DNA of 64,000 nucleotides, from positions 10,632,893 to 10,696,892 of the forward strand of contig CP141149.1 in assembly GCA_035235625.1 (NCBI GenBank), in the 5' to 3' direction. Of this stretch, positions 20,728-31,620 are shown piece after piece; position 1 is the stretch's first letter; the number at the start of each line of letters is the position of its first letter. Position numbers and translations under genes: made by a program. The notes beneath the pieces are model-generated. The model ran no database searches and had not been told where the DNA came from. It saw only the letters and a program-made list of their open reading frames with translations. The stretch is from Saururus chinensis (Eukaryota > Streptophyta > Magnoliopsida > Piperales > Saururaceae).

Positions 20728-23417
20728 ATGGCTTTAACAAAAGTAGAGGCAGCGGAAGAGATGCTCCAAGCTCAAGCCCATGTAATGAAATACCTCTACG
20801 CCTTTGCTGGACCCATGTGCCTCAAATGTGCCGTAGAGCTCAACATACCGGACACCATGTACAAACATGGTGCTCCCATGTCTCTTACTGACCTCGTCGC
20901 CGCCCTCGGCCTTCCTGCGATACGAAAACCGCACCTCCGCCGCCTGATGCGCCTTCTTGCCCACTATGGCTTTTTCATTATACAAATAAATGGCGGTGAT
21001 CTAGGAGAAGAAGCCTTCCTCCTTACTCCATCCTCCAAGCTCTTAATAAAAGAAAACAAGACGAGCTTGGCAAGCTTTGTGCAAGTACTCTTGATCGAGA
21101 AGATAATGCTCCCATGGTACAAGCTAAGTGCCTTGTTCATGAACGAGGGCACCACTCCTTTCGAGCTAGCCTATGGCATTAAGGTTTGGGACTTCATGAG
21201 CCAGAATCCTGAGACGAATGACTTATTCAATTTCGCTATGGCTAGTGACAGCCGGCTCGTAATGAGTGCTTTTGTGGCAAAGTGTGGCGGAGTCCTCAAC
21301 GGGATAGGTAAGATGGTGGACGTGGGTGGGGGTAACGGGACGGTGGCTAAGTCCATTGTGGAGGCGTTTCCACACATCAAGTGCACTGTGATGGACCTGC
21401 CGCATGTGGTCGATGGCCTGGCTGAGCTCCCTGGAGTAGACTTCGTTGGTGGAGACATGTTTGCGTCTATTCCTGCAGCAGATGCAGTTTTTCTCAAGGT
21501 TAGCGACGTTGTTACCTATTAGACATGATACAAAGATCTCACCAAAACTTTAATTTATATTTGTCTAAAATTTTTGTAAAATCTCTTACGCCCCCCCCGC
21601 CCCCCAAAAAAAAAGCATACTCACTATTTATAGCTGTAAAATTCCTATGAGCTTTATAGTTATAACTATATTTATACCTTATTTTCCTCTTCTTCTCCGG
21701 CATCGTTAGCTTGGCAACTTGTAACGCTACCGATAGATGCCATGGTCATAGTTGGTTGCAGTTGGCTCTTGCCGGACACCATGGCAGTGAATGACGAATG
21801 GAGGAATTTTAATGAAGGGGGTCAAAAAATATACATATATAAATTAATTTTTCTTTCAAATAAATTACTAAAATTTATAACAAAAATGTGTTAGAAAAAT
21901 TAAAAATATAAATTATTATAACTACTATAACAAAAAAAATAGATGTTTCTCACTGTGCATTAAATGCTATTTTACTTCTTATTCTATTTTATAAATATGT
22001 CCTCTTATTATCTAGCAAAGATAGACCATAGCCTCCTACAACTAAGCCTATCTAGGAGTCAAGGCAATTCCAGGTATGGCTAATTTAATGGACTTGCTTT
22101 TTAGTGGGTCCCAAATGGGACTCAATGCACATGTAATAGTATACTTATCTCACAAGCCATGGGGTCAGCTCACCCCCCTTGGCTTTAATGTGGATCCACC
22201 CCTACTAGCAGCTAGCTTCGGCAAACTCTATGACCGCAGCTAGCTTTGGGCTAGCGGAAAGGCTGCAGTTGGGCTCTGGGATCCGAGCAAATGACACGGC
22301 AACAATTGGCTATGGCAGAAGGCAATGGCAGCTCTGGCCAGAGCTGCCCGCCGCAACCATGACTATAGTTGCCAAGGCTTGGCTGGCCAATTAGTCGTCT
22401 GAGATGGCAGTCATAAGTCGGTATCAGGCTGGACTACCTCATTTTGCTGACATTGAAGAAGAAAGAAAAAGGAAAGAGAAGAAGGGGGCTATATATGAGG
22501 AAATATAGGGGGGGGGGGGATTGAATAAATAAAAGGATTGTTCTTATGATTGTTTTCTCCCTTAACCTACAATAATAAAAGAACGGGAAGAGCTCATATA
22601 TAGATAAACCACATCTAAGGAAGCTTTTCCTTGTATCTAAAAAGAGTTCTCGACCCGGAGCTGTACACCATATACAACCTTTGTTTCCCCATAGTTTAAG
22701 ATGTTAGGTAATCTATTATCAATATATTTACTTCATACTTTCATAGTCCCTATTAGTTATTACTCTCAACAATTCAACAATTAAAGGATGAATTGCAAGA
22801 TCAATCTCACCCATAACCCCTCAGAAATAGAAGAAAGAGTGGAGTTCACATACAGGTTTCTAAACAAAAGATGATTTGGTAGAAAGTTTAACTGTGCAAA
22901 TTTATGAATACTGGTACATATTAATACTACATAGATATGTACATAGTAATGTAGTATTTATAGGAAAACTATTACTTTCTAAAAGTACTGGATTGAAATC
23001 ATTCGATTGTCAGAATTTATCTTTTGGAATTTTTTAATAACTCAATACTAACATGAATTTATCTTTTGGAATTATTTAATAACTCAATACTAACATTTGA
23101 TGTATAAACTACAGAATATACTTCATGACTGGAATGATGAACAGTGTGTTAAGATCCTCCAAAATTGCAGAAAAGCCATTCCTTCTAGAAATGAAGGAGG
23201 CAAGGTAATCCTAGTGGAGGTAGTGGTGGGTGGTAAAAGCAATGATAGTAATTTGTTTGAAACAATGTTCTGCTTGGATTTGTCCATGATGGCTTATGCG
23301 GAGGGCAAAGAGAGGGAAGAACAAGAGTGGAAGAAAATCTTTGCTGAAGCTGGGTTTTCTGACTACAAAATACACCCTGTGTTAGGTTTGAGATCATTGA
23401 TAGAGGTGTATCCGTAA
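20728..23417 (+). CDS. Plant class II (COMT-type) SAM-dependent O-methyltransferase, two exons
   Basis: Exon 1 is 20728-21498 (257 codons) and exon 2 is 23115-23417 (100 codons plus stop). Donor AAG|GT and acceptor ACTACAG join in phase 0 to give ...AVFLK-NILHDW..., 357 residues, the usual family length. An N-terminal dimerisation domain (about residues 10-110) is followed by the SAM-binding motif DVGGGNG (198-204), GGDMF (241-245), the catalytic-base region ILHDW (His261) and C-terminal GKEREEQEWKKIFAEAGF (321-338); Glu292 and Glu326 are the likely supporting acidic residues by position. Such enzymes methylate hydroxyls of phenylpropanoids, flavonoids, stilbenes or alkaloids in the cytosol. 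The substrate cannot be told from sequence; resemblance is to the flavonoid/resveratrol/alkaloid OMT group rather than caffeic acid OMT. No stop or frameshift is seen. Retaining the intron instead would end the protein at 264 residues, without the catalytic His. Confidence 0.9.
21499..23114 (+). other. Intron of the O-methyltransferase gene, with a C/G-run-bounded insertion
   Basis: The 1616-bp intron has GT...AG ends. From about 21591 to 22519 it holds a block starting with a run of C (CCCCCCCCGCCCCCC) then an A-run, and ending in a G-run after AGGAAATATA; CCTCTTCTTCTCC near its left end is echoed inverted near its right end (GAGAAGAAGG). This looks like an old inverted-repeat insertion, but no target duplication is clear. 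A GC-rich patch (22170-22400) is shared with 36480-36710. Short ORFs here are not genes. Confidence 0.6.
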
Positions 23418-25008
23418 TTTGTTAGAACAGATTGTCTCACTCCTACAGAGATTTCTAGTATTATGAAAGGCATAAGTGTCATCCATGGATATTGTTGACA
23501 CTTTCCATAAAAAAGTTTACTCTCTGTCTTGAAATAACTGTCCCATTTGAAAGAATAATTTGTCCTCAAATAAATGTCCCGTTTACTTGGCTGTCAACCA
23601 CTTCCTCCTCTCTCATTATAGTTTTTATCTACACGTAAATCTTGTTGCAAAATTTAATCTTAAGTTCAATAATAGGTACACTTCAGTGTCATTTTCTATA
23701 TTATTTTTCACCACATAATTATAAATTATGACCAAAAATCAAATTTAAATTGTCTCACAAATCTATGTGGGCAGTTGTTGATATTGATAAAAAAATTGGC
23801 CGCATTAATATTTCTTGATATAAGATGGCATCTTGAAGCTGTCCATGAAATTTTATGTTATAGAGATAAATTTTGAGAGGATAAAAATATAAAGGCAATA
23901 CCATTGAATACTTTTACTATTTATAAAAAGGAAAACATTTACAAATAACGAGAATAAAAAAAAGTAGATGTTAGGATAAGACCAAATTTTTTTAAAAAAA
24001 ATCACCTTCAATCTAAACAAGCTTATTGAGAGATGTTTCTTAGTGCATGAACGGGGGGGGGGGGGGGGGGGGGTGATGTATTCGTTTACTACTGTAGTTT
24101 TTTTTTTTTACGTGGGGTCATAAGTTGGGATATTCTATAGGGAGTAGATTGGGAAAGGAAAAAGAGAAATTATTTAAGATTTACATCTCAAGTAGGTCAT
24201 TGAGAAGTTTCTTGGGGACATATTGGTGTGTTCTACCGCTAAAAGAAAAAACTCCAATAGTGGTGGTTTTAAAACCATGATTAAGGTTGTGTTTGGTAAC
24301 CTTGATTTGAATTTAGATGTGTATTTATTAAATAATGTCATTATAAATCATATGATAAGTAAAATTTGTATTTAAGAATTGAGTGTTTAGGAATTATAAC
24401 CGTCAGTAACATAATTGGGCTTCTCTAAAGACTGTATCATGGAACTTAGGAATTACAAAATTGGCCTTCTCTAACAAGGGACTTATAGAGACCATCATTT
24501 TTATCACCGCTATTAGGTTTCATTTTGGGTATCCCATATAGAAGCGGCTTGCAAAACATGGCTATTTCTGCGGTGTTTTTTTCTAACTGACACTATATCT
24601 CTACGCACGATTGTTAAAATAGATCGGCAATTTGGCAACCGCTAGTAAAGAGTGTTTCCACTACAACAAACTGTACTATTATCAACAGTTTCATCAGCGA
24701 TGCAATGAAAAGTGTTGCTAATAATTACTACTTGCGACACTTAAATATGCGTAGCAAAAAAATCAACTATTAACGATGCTTGTTATAAAACATCGATAAT
24801 AGTTAACTTTTAGCGACGCTTAATAAAAAGAGTCACTAATAGTAGTGCTTCATAAAAAACGTCGCAAATAGTTCTACTTCAAATAAAGCATCACTATTAC
24901 TTTTACTATTAGCGACACTTTATAAAATCGTCATTAAAAGTTACATACTATAAATAAAAAATAATAAAATTAGAACTATTTGCAACACTATTTTGAAAAC
25001 GTCTCAAA
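21540..25008 (+). repeat. Segmental duplication, copy A
   Basis: From the O-methyltransferase intron through exon 2 and the downstream CACTA end, this block aligns nearly continuously with 35714-39295. Differences include about 120 bp extra in copy B (within 35884-36010), a deletion in B corresponding to about 23845-23915, a 10-bp deletion in exon 2 of B, and different G-runs. The match stops in the CACTA array (A: GAAAACGTCTCAAAAT; B: GAAAATGTCGCTAAAA), where Athila-type gag sequence begins in A. Confidence 0.9.
24053..24073 (+). repeat. G homopolymer, 21 bases
   Basis: An uninterrupted run of 21 G. The matching place in copy B (about 38353-38358) has only a short G run (ACGGGGGGAGG). The length may be affected by sequencing or assembly error. 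Confidence 0.85.
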
Positions 25009-25014
25009 ATGAGA
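24659..25014 (+). mobile_element. CACTA element, left end only (copy A)
   Basis: It starts CACTACAACAAACTG and continues with subterminal repeats (CTACTTGCGACACTT, TTAGCGACGCTTAATA). It is cut off near 25014, where retrotransposon gag sequence begins. The duplicate at 38945 shows the same element at the same site continuing for over 5 kb, so the insertion predates the duplication. TTC precedes it in both copies. Confidence 0.75.
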
Positions 25015-25118
25015 AAAACCAGCAATGGGATTTTTGTCGTTATTTTGTGTGAGAGTTCTCAGCAATGGCATTTTTCAAGCCATAGAGAAAAACCAGCTCA
25101 AAACCCTAAGAAAGGGGC

Positions 25119-25518
25119 TTGTATGAAGCAAGGGAAGATACTGACATGAAACCTACGTTAGACCAGCTAACTAGAAAAGCAGAAGCCTTGGCCCTTGCTG
25201 GAAATATGAATTGTGGTAACCAAATTCAAACTGAAGTGTGTTCTCTATGTGCAAGTCCAATGCACATTGCTCAAACTTGTCCTTCCAAGCTAGGGTACTC
25301 TGAGTACTTTGTTGGGTAAGCTAATGCACTAAATAATTTGGGGAAGCCATTTAGCAATCCCTTCTCTTAGACATACAATCCATATTGGCAGATCCATCCA
25401 AATTTCTCTTGGAAGTAAAACCAGCCTCCCTAAATTGACTAGGTCTTCCAATGCAATAGATGTCCACTCAATTTAGGTCGCCCAATCCCTCCTATACCTT
25501 TGCTCCCTAATTAGCTCC
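25119..25518 (+). pseudogene. Athila/Tat gag, zinc-knuckle region
   Basis: An open stretch (25119-25319) contains CSLCASPMHIAQTCPS, a variant CCHC knuckle (C-x2-C-x4-H-x4-C), preceded by the linker TLDQLTRKAEALALAGNMN. After a stop, the frame still reads NPYWQIHPNFSWK, a hallmark that follows the knuckle in Athila/Tat gag. The sequence is then interrupted by the CACTA at 25522. The knuckle binds genomic RNA during packaging. Several stops make it non-functional. Confidence 0.8.
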
Positions 25519-26109
25519 TCACACTACAACAAAAAGCACCATTAGCAATGCATTTATGCGTCGCTAATAGCCCCGTAAACATCACTAATGACTCTTAGCG
25601 ACATATAATTAACGTCGCTAGCTATAAGCGTTGAAAAAAGTGCCGCCGTTATTACCAATTAGCGATGTATAAACAAAGCGTCGCTACTAAAGGTATTCAT
25701 ATACGTCGCTAATAATAACTTATTAGCGACGTATATGCACTAACGTCGCTAATGATAAGATATTAGAGACGTTTTATTCACATAGCTAATAAAAAATTAA
25801 TTTAAAATAAATAAATTATTAGGGACATATATATCTAAACGTCGCTAAGAATAAATTATTAGCGACATTTAGATATATGTCGCAAACAAGAAAAAAAAAT
25901 AACGTATTAGTGACGTATAATGAAAGTGTCGCTAATAATGAATTATTAGTGACGCTTTCTATATGTCACTAATAAAATATTTTTTTAAAACAAAATCAAA
26001 ATTATATCAAAATTAAATAGCGACGCTTTCTAAGCGTCACTAGTAACTTGTTTTTTTTTTAAAAATAGCAATGCTTAAAAAGCGTAGCTAATAAAGAAAT
26101 TTTTTTGAA

Positions 26110-27120
26110 AAAATACTTGGTGGGCGATGGCCCACCAGGGAAGGGGGGCCGGCAGGGGTGGGAGGTTGGCGGGGGTGGGAGGTCGGCGGGAGGAGGTGGG
26201 CTAGCGGGGGCAGGGGGAACGGGGGCGGGGAGTCGGGGGTAGCGGGGGGGCAAGGGGAGGGGTGCCGGCGGGGGCGGGGGCAGCAGCTGGGCGGTAGGTG
26301 GTGGGGGGCAGCCGGGGGAAGGGAGGTGGGCCGACGGGGGGCGGGGGAGGGGGCAGCAGTTGGGCTGCAGGGGGTGGGGGCAGCAGGGGGGGCGGGAGGG
26401 GGCCCAACAAGGGGGGAGAGGGGCCGGCAGCAGGGGGGAGGGGGGCTAGCTGGGCGACGGGGTGGCACGGCTTAGCGGTGGCGGAGGCCGGCGGGGCTGT
26501 CCATGTGGACGGGATAAGAGAAGGGAGAAGGGGGACCGGGAGGGGATCTAGGGGCGGAGGACAGCAAGGGACGTGAGGAGGTCAGTGGGTCTGCAGAGGT
26601 GATGGAGTGGCGGGGGATCGGAGGAGGTTGGTGGGATTGCAGAGGTGACAGAGCAGTGGGACGGAGTGGCTGCACGGCGGCAAAGGCCGTCAAGGCGGTC
26701 GGTGAGGATGGGGGAGGAGAAGAGGGGACCAGGAGGGGGTGGGGGAGCGGAACGGCGGAGGCGAGGGGCGGAAGGTGGCGCGGCGGAGTGGCTGCGCGGC
26801 GGCGGCGGTTGACGGGGCAGTCCCTCTGGAGGGGGAGGAGGGTTAGGAAGAAGGGCGACCGGGAGGGGGACAGGGGCGGAGGAGGGTGGGGAAAGACTGA
26901 GGGAGGCGGAGGCGACGGGGCGGCAGTGCTGTGGTGTGGCGGTGAGGCATGGCTGTGCAGCGGTTGGTAGCGGTCGACGGGCGGAGGGTGAAATGTGAAG
27001 GAAGACGCACTGGGGGAGGGGGATTTATAAGGCGTGGGGAAATTTCCCCTGCGTGAGAAAATTTCTCCCAAGCACAAAAATTCGCCTGCGTGAGAAATTT
27101 TGCCCGCGTGGACATCTTTT
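26110..27120. other. GC-rich core of the CACTA element
   Basis: A G-rich plus strand gives Gly/Arg-rich ORFs in one direction and Pro-rich, extensin-like ORFs in the other, in several frames at once. This reflects composition and is not treated as coding. Its right edge (27030-27120) carries GCGTGAGAAATTTTGCCCGC-type motifs shared, inverted, with the cores at 9490 and 42310. Confidence 0.6.
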
Positions 27121-27361
27121 GGGTTTTTTTTAAAACAACTTTAATTATTAGCGACTGTCTATATGATTTATTCGTCGACATATAATAATACGTCACTAAA
27201 AGTAACTTTTAGGAACGTATTGGAATAAATGTCGCTACATACAATACTTTTAGCGACATATTAGATTATATGTCGCTAAATACAATATATTTAGCAATGT
27301 ATTAACTATACGTCACTAAATACAATACCTTTAGCGACATTTATTTAAATCCGTTGCTTAA

Positions 27362-27762
27362 ACAAATTTCTCTCTCTTCCCTCCCCTCTCCACTCTCTAC
27401 CCTCTCTCTCTCCTCTCTCTCTCTTTAACTTCTCTCTCCCCCCCTCTCTCTCCCTCTCTTCCCTATTCTCTCTCTCCCCCCCTCTCCTCCCTATTCTTTC
27501 TCTCTCTCCTCTCTTCCCTATTCTCTCTCTCTCCTCACTCTCTCTTTCCACTGTCTCTCCCTTCTCTCTCCTTTCTCACTCACTCCTCCCTCTCTCTCCC
27601 TCTCCCTCTCCCTCTCCCTCTCTCTCTCCTCTCTCTCTCTCCCCTTCTCTCTCACCCCCTCTCTCTCTTCCCTATCCTCTCCTCTCTCTCTCTCTTCCCT
27701 CCCCTCTCCTCACTCTCTCTCCTCCCTCTCCCTCTCCCTCTCTCTCTCTCTCTCCCCCACTC

Positions 27763-27806
<44 letters not shown>

Positions 27807-28980
27807 CCTCTCTCTCTTCCCTCCCCTCTCCACTCTCTCTCTCTTCCCTCCCCTCTCATCTCTCTCTCTCTTCCCTCCCCCTCCTGTCTCTCTCTCTCTT
27901 CTCTATCCTCTCCTCTCTCTCTTCCCTCCCCTCTCCTTTCTCCCACTCTCTCTCCCCTCTCCTCTCTCTCTCCCCTCTCCTCTCTCTCTCCTCTCTCTCT
28001 CCCCTCTCCTCTCTCTCTCTTCCCTCTCCTCTCTTTCCTATCTACCTACACACTATCTCTCCTCTAATTTCAAAATTTTAATATTTTTTATTCTTTAAAA
28101 TTAATTTTAAAAATAAATAAATAAATAAATAAAAAACCTAATAGCGACGTATAAGTATAGACGCAGCTATTAGTATATGTATTAGCGACGTATAGCTATA
28201 TACGTCGCTAATACATGTACTAATAGTGACATATAGATATATACGTCGCTATTAGTATTTTATTTTAATTATTTTTATTTATTTTTAACAAGAAAAAAAA
28301 TAATAAAATTTTTTAAAAAATAAAATAAAATTCTTCTTTTCCCTCCCCTATCCCCTCTCTCTTCCCTCCCCTCTCCTCTCTCTCTCTCTTCCCTCCCCTC
28401 CCCTCTCCTCTCTCTCTCTCTTCCCTCCCCTCCTCTCTCCTCTCTCTCTCTCTTCCCTCCCTTCCCCTCTCCTCTCTCTCTCTCTCTTCCCTCCCCTCTC
28501 TCTCTCCCTCTCTCTCTTCCCTCCCCTCTCCTTAATCTCTCTCCTCTCTCTCTCCCCTCTCTCCTCTCTCTCTCCCTTCTCTCTCTCTTCCCCATCCTCT
28601 CCTCTCTCTCTTCCCTCCCCTCTCCTCTCTATCTATCCTCTCTCTCCTCCCTCTCTCCCCTTTCCTCTCTCTCTCTCCCCTCTCCTGTCTCTCCCTCTCT
28701 CTTCCCTCTCCTCTATCTCTCTCTTCCCTCTCGTCTCTCTCCTATCTACCTACACACTATCTCTCCTCTAATTTTAATTTTTTAATATTTTTTATTTTTT
28801 AAAATTAATTTTAAAAATAAAAAAATAATTAAATAAAAAACCTAATAGCAACGTATAAATATATATGTCGCTATTAGTATATGTATTAGCGACGTATAGC
28901 TATATACGTCACTATTAGTATTTTATTTTAATTATTTTTTATTTTTAAAAATAAAAAATTAATAAATTTTTTTTAAAAAA
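27362..28980. repeat. CT microsatellite with a 704-bp offset direct duplication
   Basis: Long CT-rich tracts (27362-28060 and 28330-28765) each end in CCTATCTACCTACACACTAT (28037 and 28741), followed by the same AT-rich spacer and the palindromic unit TTAGCGACGTATAGCTATA. The second block therefore repeats the first at an offset of 704 bp. Arg/Glu/Gly-rich ORFs on the minus strand are microsatellite artefacts. Confidence 0.8.
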
Positions 28981-29519
28981 TCAAAATAAATTTTTAATAA
29001 AAAATAGGTTGTAGCGACGCATGTGACTATGCGTCGCTACTACCAAGGGTAATAGTGATGCATTTTGGACTACGTCGCTTATTAGGTAGTAGTGATGTAT
29101 AGCGTATGCGTCGCTATTAGTTCTTATTTTTATTTTTTTTTAAAGATTGAGAATTATTAGCGACGCTTATTTGTAAATGTCGCTATTGTTGAAACTAGTA
29201 GTTACGTTTGGAAGGATACGTCGTTAATAGTTTTGAATTTTTTTAAAAAAAAATTAAAATAGCGACGCTTATAAAAGCGTTGCTAATAATGTAAGTAGTA
29301 GCGACAGATAAATGAAAGCATCGCTAAAAGGTTACGTATTAGCAACATTTGGAATTGTGCGTCGCTAATAGACTACCATTGGCGACACTTAGTATTATGC
29401 GTTGCTAATAGTGGTTTTTTTTGCGGCAGTTTAGCACATGTCGTTATTATCACTTTTTAGCGACGCATAGTATTGCGACGCTTATATAAGCATTGCTAAT
29501 ACCCAATTTTGTTGTAGTG

Positions 29520-30420
29520 TCAAGTCATTGTACCACTATTTCAACAGTCATCACTTGAAGAGTTTCAGAAAGCAATCACGCAGCCTACTAACCAAGTCAT
29601 ATTAAAACTGAAAAATTCTAGTGAAATGAATTTTTAAGCCATGGAAAAACTAAAAACTCAAATTGGCTAGTTAGCAAATCATGTAGGGGAGGGAGAGAAA
29701 TGAAGGTTTTGCAGTAAGCCTAGCTGAACCATAAAGGTCAATATGTCGTTCGTAATGCTTCATCACATGACCAAAGGCATGTCAAGTTAAACACCACTCT
29801 TAGATCTAGGAGACAAGTTGACATGTTGGAATGCCTAAAGGAGAGGGAACTAAGAATACTGAGTCATAGTGTGAGAAACAAGAACCCAATGCCTCCCCAC
29901 GTATTTTAGTTGACTCGCCAGTTAGGAGTTTTGTGCCTAAGGCCCCATTCCCTTAAAGACTAGTTAATCCAAAGAAAGGTGCACACTTTGGAGATATTTT
30001 AGAGGTGTTTAAGCAAGTGTAGATAAACATCCCATTCCTTGATTTTATCCAGCAAGTACCCTCTTATGCTAAATTTTTAATGACTTAGTCACATTCAAGT
30101 GGAAAACAAATGTTCCTAGAAAGGCATTCCTAATGGAGAAGGTTAACTCTATCATGCAAGATAGGGGATCTTCCCATTGAACGAACTTTGTTAGATTTAT
30201 GGGCTAGTGTGAATTTTACTTTCTATTAGACTTTGTAGTCCTTGATACTCAGCCTGTTCTAAATATCCATGGGAAAATTCCTATCATTTTGAGTCATCCT
30301 TTCTTGGCCAAATCCAATGCTCTAATAAATTGTACAAATGGGATGATGAAAATATCCTTTGGTAATATGACAACTGAGCTCAACTTTTTTGACACAGGCA
30401 AATAATCACCAGACATGGAA
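29520..30420 (+). pseudogene. Athila/Tat gag C-terminus and aspartic protease region
   Basis: Resuming after the CACTA, the frames read VVPLFQQSSLEEFQKAI-like and MEKLKTQIGQLANHV, the end of Athila/Tat gag. Further on, LEVFKQV.INIPFLDFIQQV and SYAKFL precede the protease, whose active-site region reads ERTLLDLWASVNF. Related elements have a DLGAS form where retroviral-type proteases have DTGA; here Gly is replaced by Trp. NALINCTNGMMKISFGN-like sequence follows. Many stops and frameshifts are present. Confidence 0.75.
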
Positions 30421-30607
30421 GATGTGCATGGATTAACTTGATTGATATCTTTGTTCATAATACCTTCATTTAATCACATTTTGAAGATCCCTTAGAGGCT
30501 TGTCGAGCACACTTTGGTTGCAAGTTTGACATTGGCAAATTAGTTGAGGAGGTTAATTCATTGCTAGATTTTGTTTCTCTTACGAGTACTAAAAATGGTA
30601 ACCTAAA

Positions 30608-31620
30608 ATGGCTGCTCTTTCATTTTCATCATCACCACCCCTTCCATCCACTATGGAACCACCTAAGATGGATCTCAAACTATTACCTTACACCCTCAAG
30701 TATGTGTTTTTTTTTGAAACTTTACCAGTCATCATAGCTTCCAATTTAGATGATAATCAAGAGAGAAAATTAATTAATATCCTTAAAAGTGACAAGGTGG
30801 CTATAGGGTGGACAATTGCTAACATTAAGGGGATAAGTCATTTTGTAGTTATGCTCATAATTCACTTAGATGAAAATGCTAAACTTTCATGTGAATCTCA
30901 TATGTACTTAAACCTTGTCATCCAAGATGTGGTTAGAGCAAAAGTTTTGAAGCTTCTGAATATGGGTGTCATTTATGCAATTTTTGATAGTAGATGGGTT
31001 AGTTATGCTCAAGTTGTGCCCATGAAGTCAGGCATAATAGTAGTAAAAAATGATTTTGACAAGTTAGTCCTAACCAGTGTTCAAATATGTTGGCATGCTT
31101 TCATTGACTATAGGAAGTTAAATACTATGACATGGAAAGATCACTTTCCTCTTCCTTTCTTAGATCAAATGTTAGAGAGGTTGGTTAGCCTTGCTTAGTA
31201 TTTTTTTCTTGATGGGTATTTTGGTTATAACCAGATTCCCATAGCACCTAAGGATCAAGAGAAGACTACCTTCACTTGTTCTTTTGGGACATTTGCCTAC
31301 TGTCGCATGCCCATTGGGTTATGCACTACACCTGTCACTTTTCAGCAGTGCATGACTAGCATTTTCTCAAAATAGTAGAGCGTTTTATAGAGGTGTTATG
31401 GATGGTTTTTCCATCTTTTGCTCTATGTTTGTGAGTGTTTATACCACCTATCCCTAGTGCTAGTGCGATGTAAAGAGAAGAATCTTGTACTTAATTGGGA
31501 GAAATGTCATTTTATAGTACAAAAGAGGATTGTTCTTGGACATGTCATATCAGTTAAGGGCATTGAGGGTGATAAAGCTAAAATTGATTTAATTTCTCAT
31601 CTTCCACCTCTAGAATTGTA
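30608..31620 (+). pseudogene. Athila/Tat reverse transcriptase, broken
   Basis: The open part (30608-31198, 196 codons) holds the N-terminal RT blocks: KSDKVAIGWTIANIKGIS, WVSYAQVVPMKSGIIVV, FIDYRKLN and DHFPLPFLDQMLERL. After a stop it continues DGYFGYNQIPIAPKDQEKTT and FGTFAYCRMP. The catalytic motif near 31392-31405 is damaged: one base is lost and the second Asp of the FMDD motif has become Gly. The thumb region resumes at 31418-31621 (CKEKNLVLNWEKCHF, GIVLGHVIS-like). The enzyme would have copied element RNA into DNA. Confidence 0.85.

Larger units (their letters stand above)
25522..29519. mobile_element. Complete non-autonomous CACTA element, TSD TCA
   Basis: Left terminus CACTACAACAAAA (25522-25534) and its exact complement TTTTGTTGTAGTG (29507-29519) form a perfect 13-bp inverted repeat. 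TCA flanks both sides (25519-25521 and 29520-29522), the 3-bp duplication made by CACTA transposases. The interior has subterminal palindromic arrays (25535-26095; 27140-27357; 28135-28260; 28845-29510), a very GC-rich core (26110-27010) and CT microsatellite (27362-28060; 28330-28765). No transposase gene is present. It splits the Athila/Tat gag, whose two halves resume on either side. Confidence 0.95.

Noticed and set aside
20728..21522. Single-exon 264-residue methyltransferase ending in VSDVVTY
   Set aside because: The end is intron read-through. Splicing at AAG|GT (21498/21499) to 23115 restores a full-length family member with the catalytic His.
23520..23600. Possible second Stowaway MITE (TTTACTCTCTGTCTTGAAAT)
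   Set aside because: One end resembles a Stowaway terminus, but no inverted partner was found within a reasonable distance. It is duplicated at 37860 as part of the segmental copy.
25535..26095. CRISPR-like regular repeats
   Set aside because: The units are inverted, imperfect and alternate in orientation with no constant spacer length, and they lie between CACTA termini in a plant genome.
26088..27196. Long Pro-rich (extensin-like) and Gly/Arg-rich ORFs
   Set aside because: They overlap in several frames on both strands of a GC-skewed core inside a CACTA element. No start context, signal peptide or domain supports a gene.
27345..28595. Arg/Glu/Gly-rich ORFs on the minus strand
   Set aside because: They are direct translation of GA/CT microsatellite.
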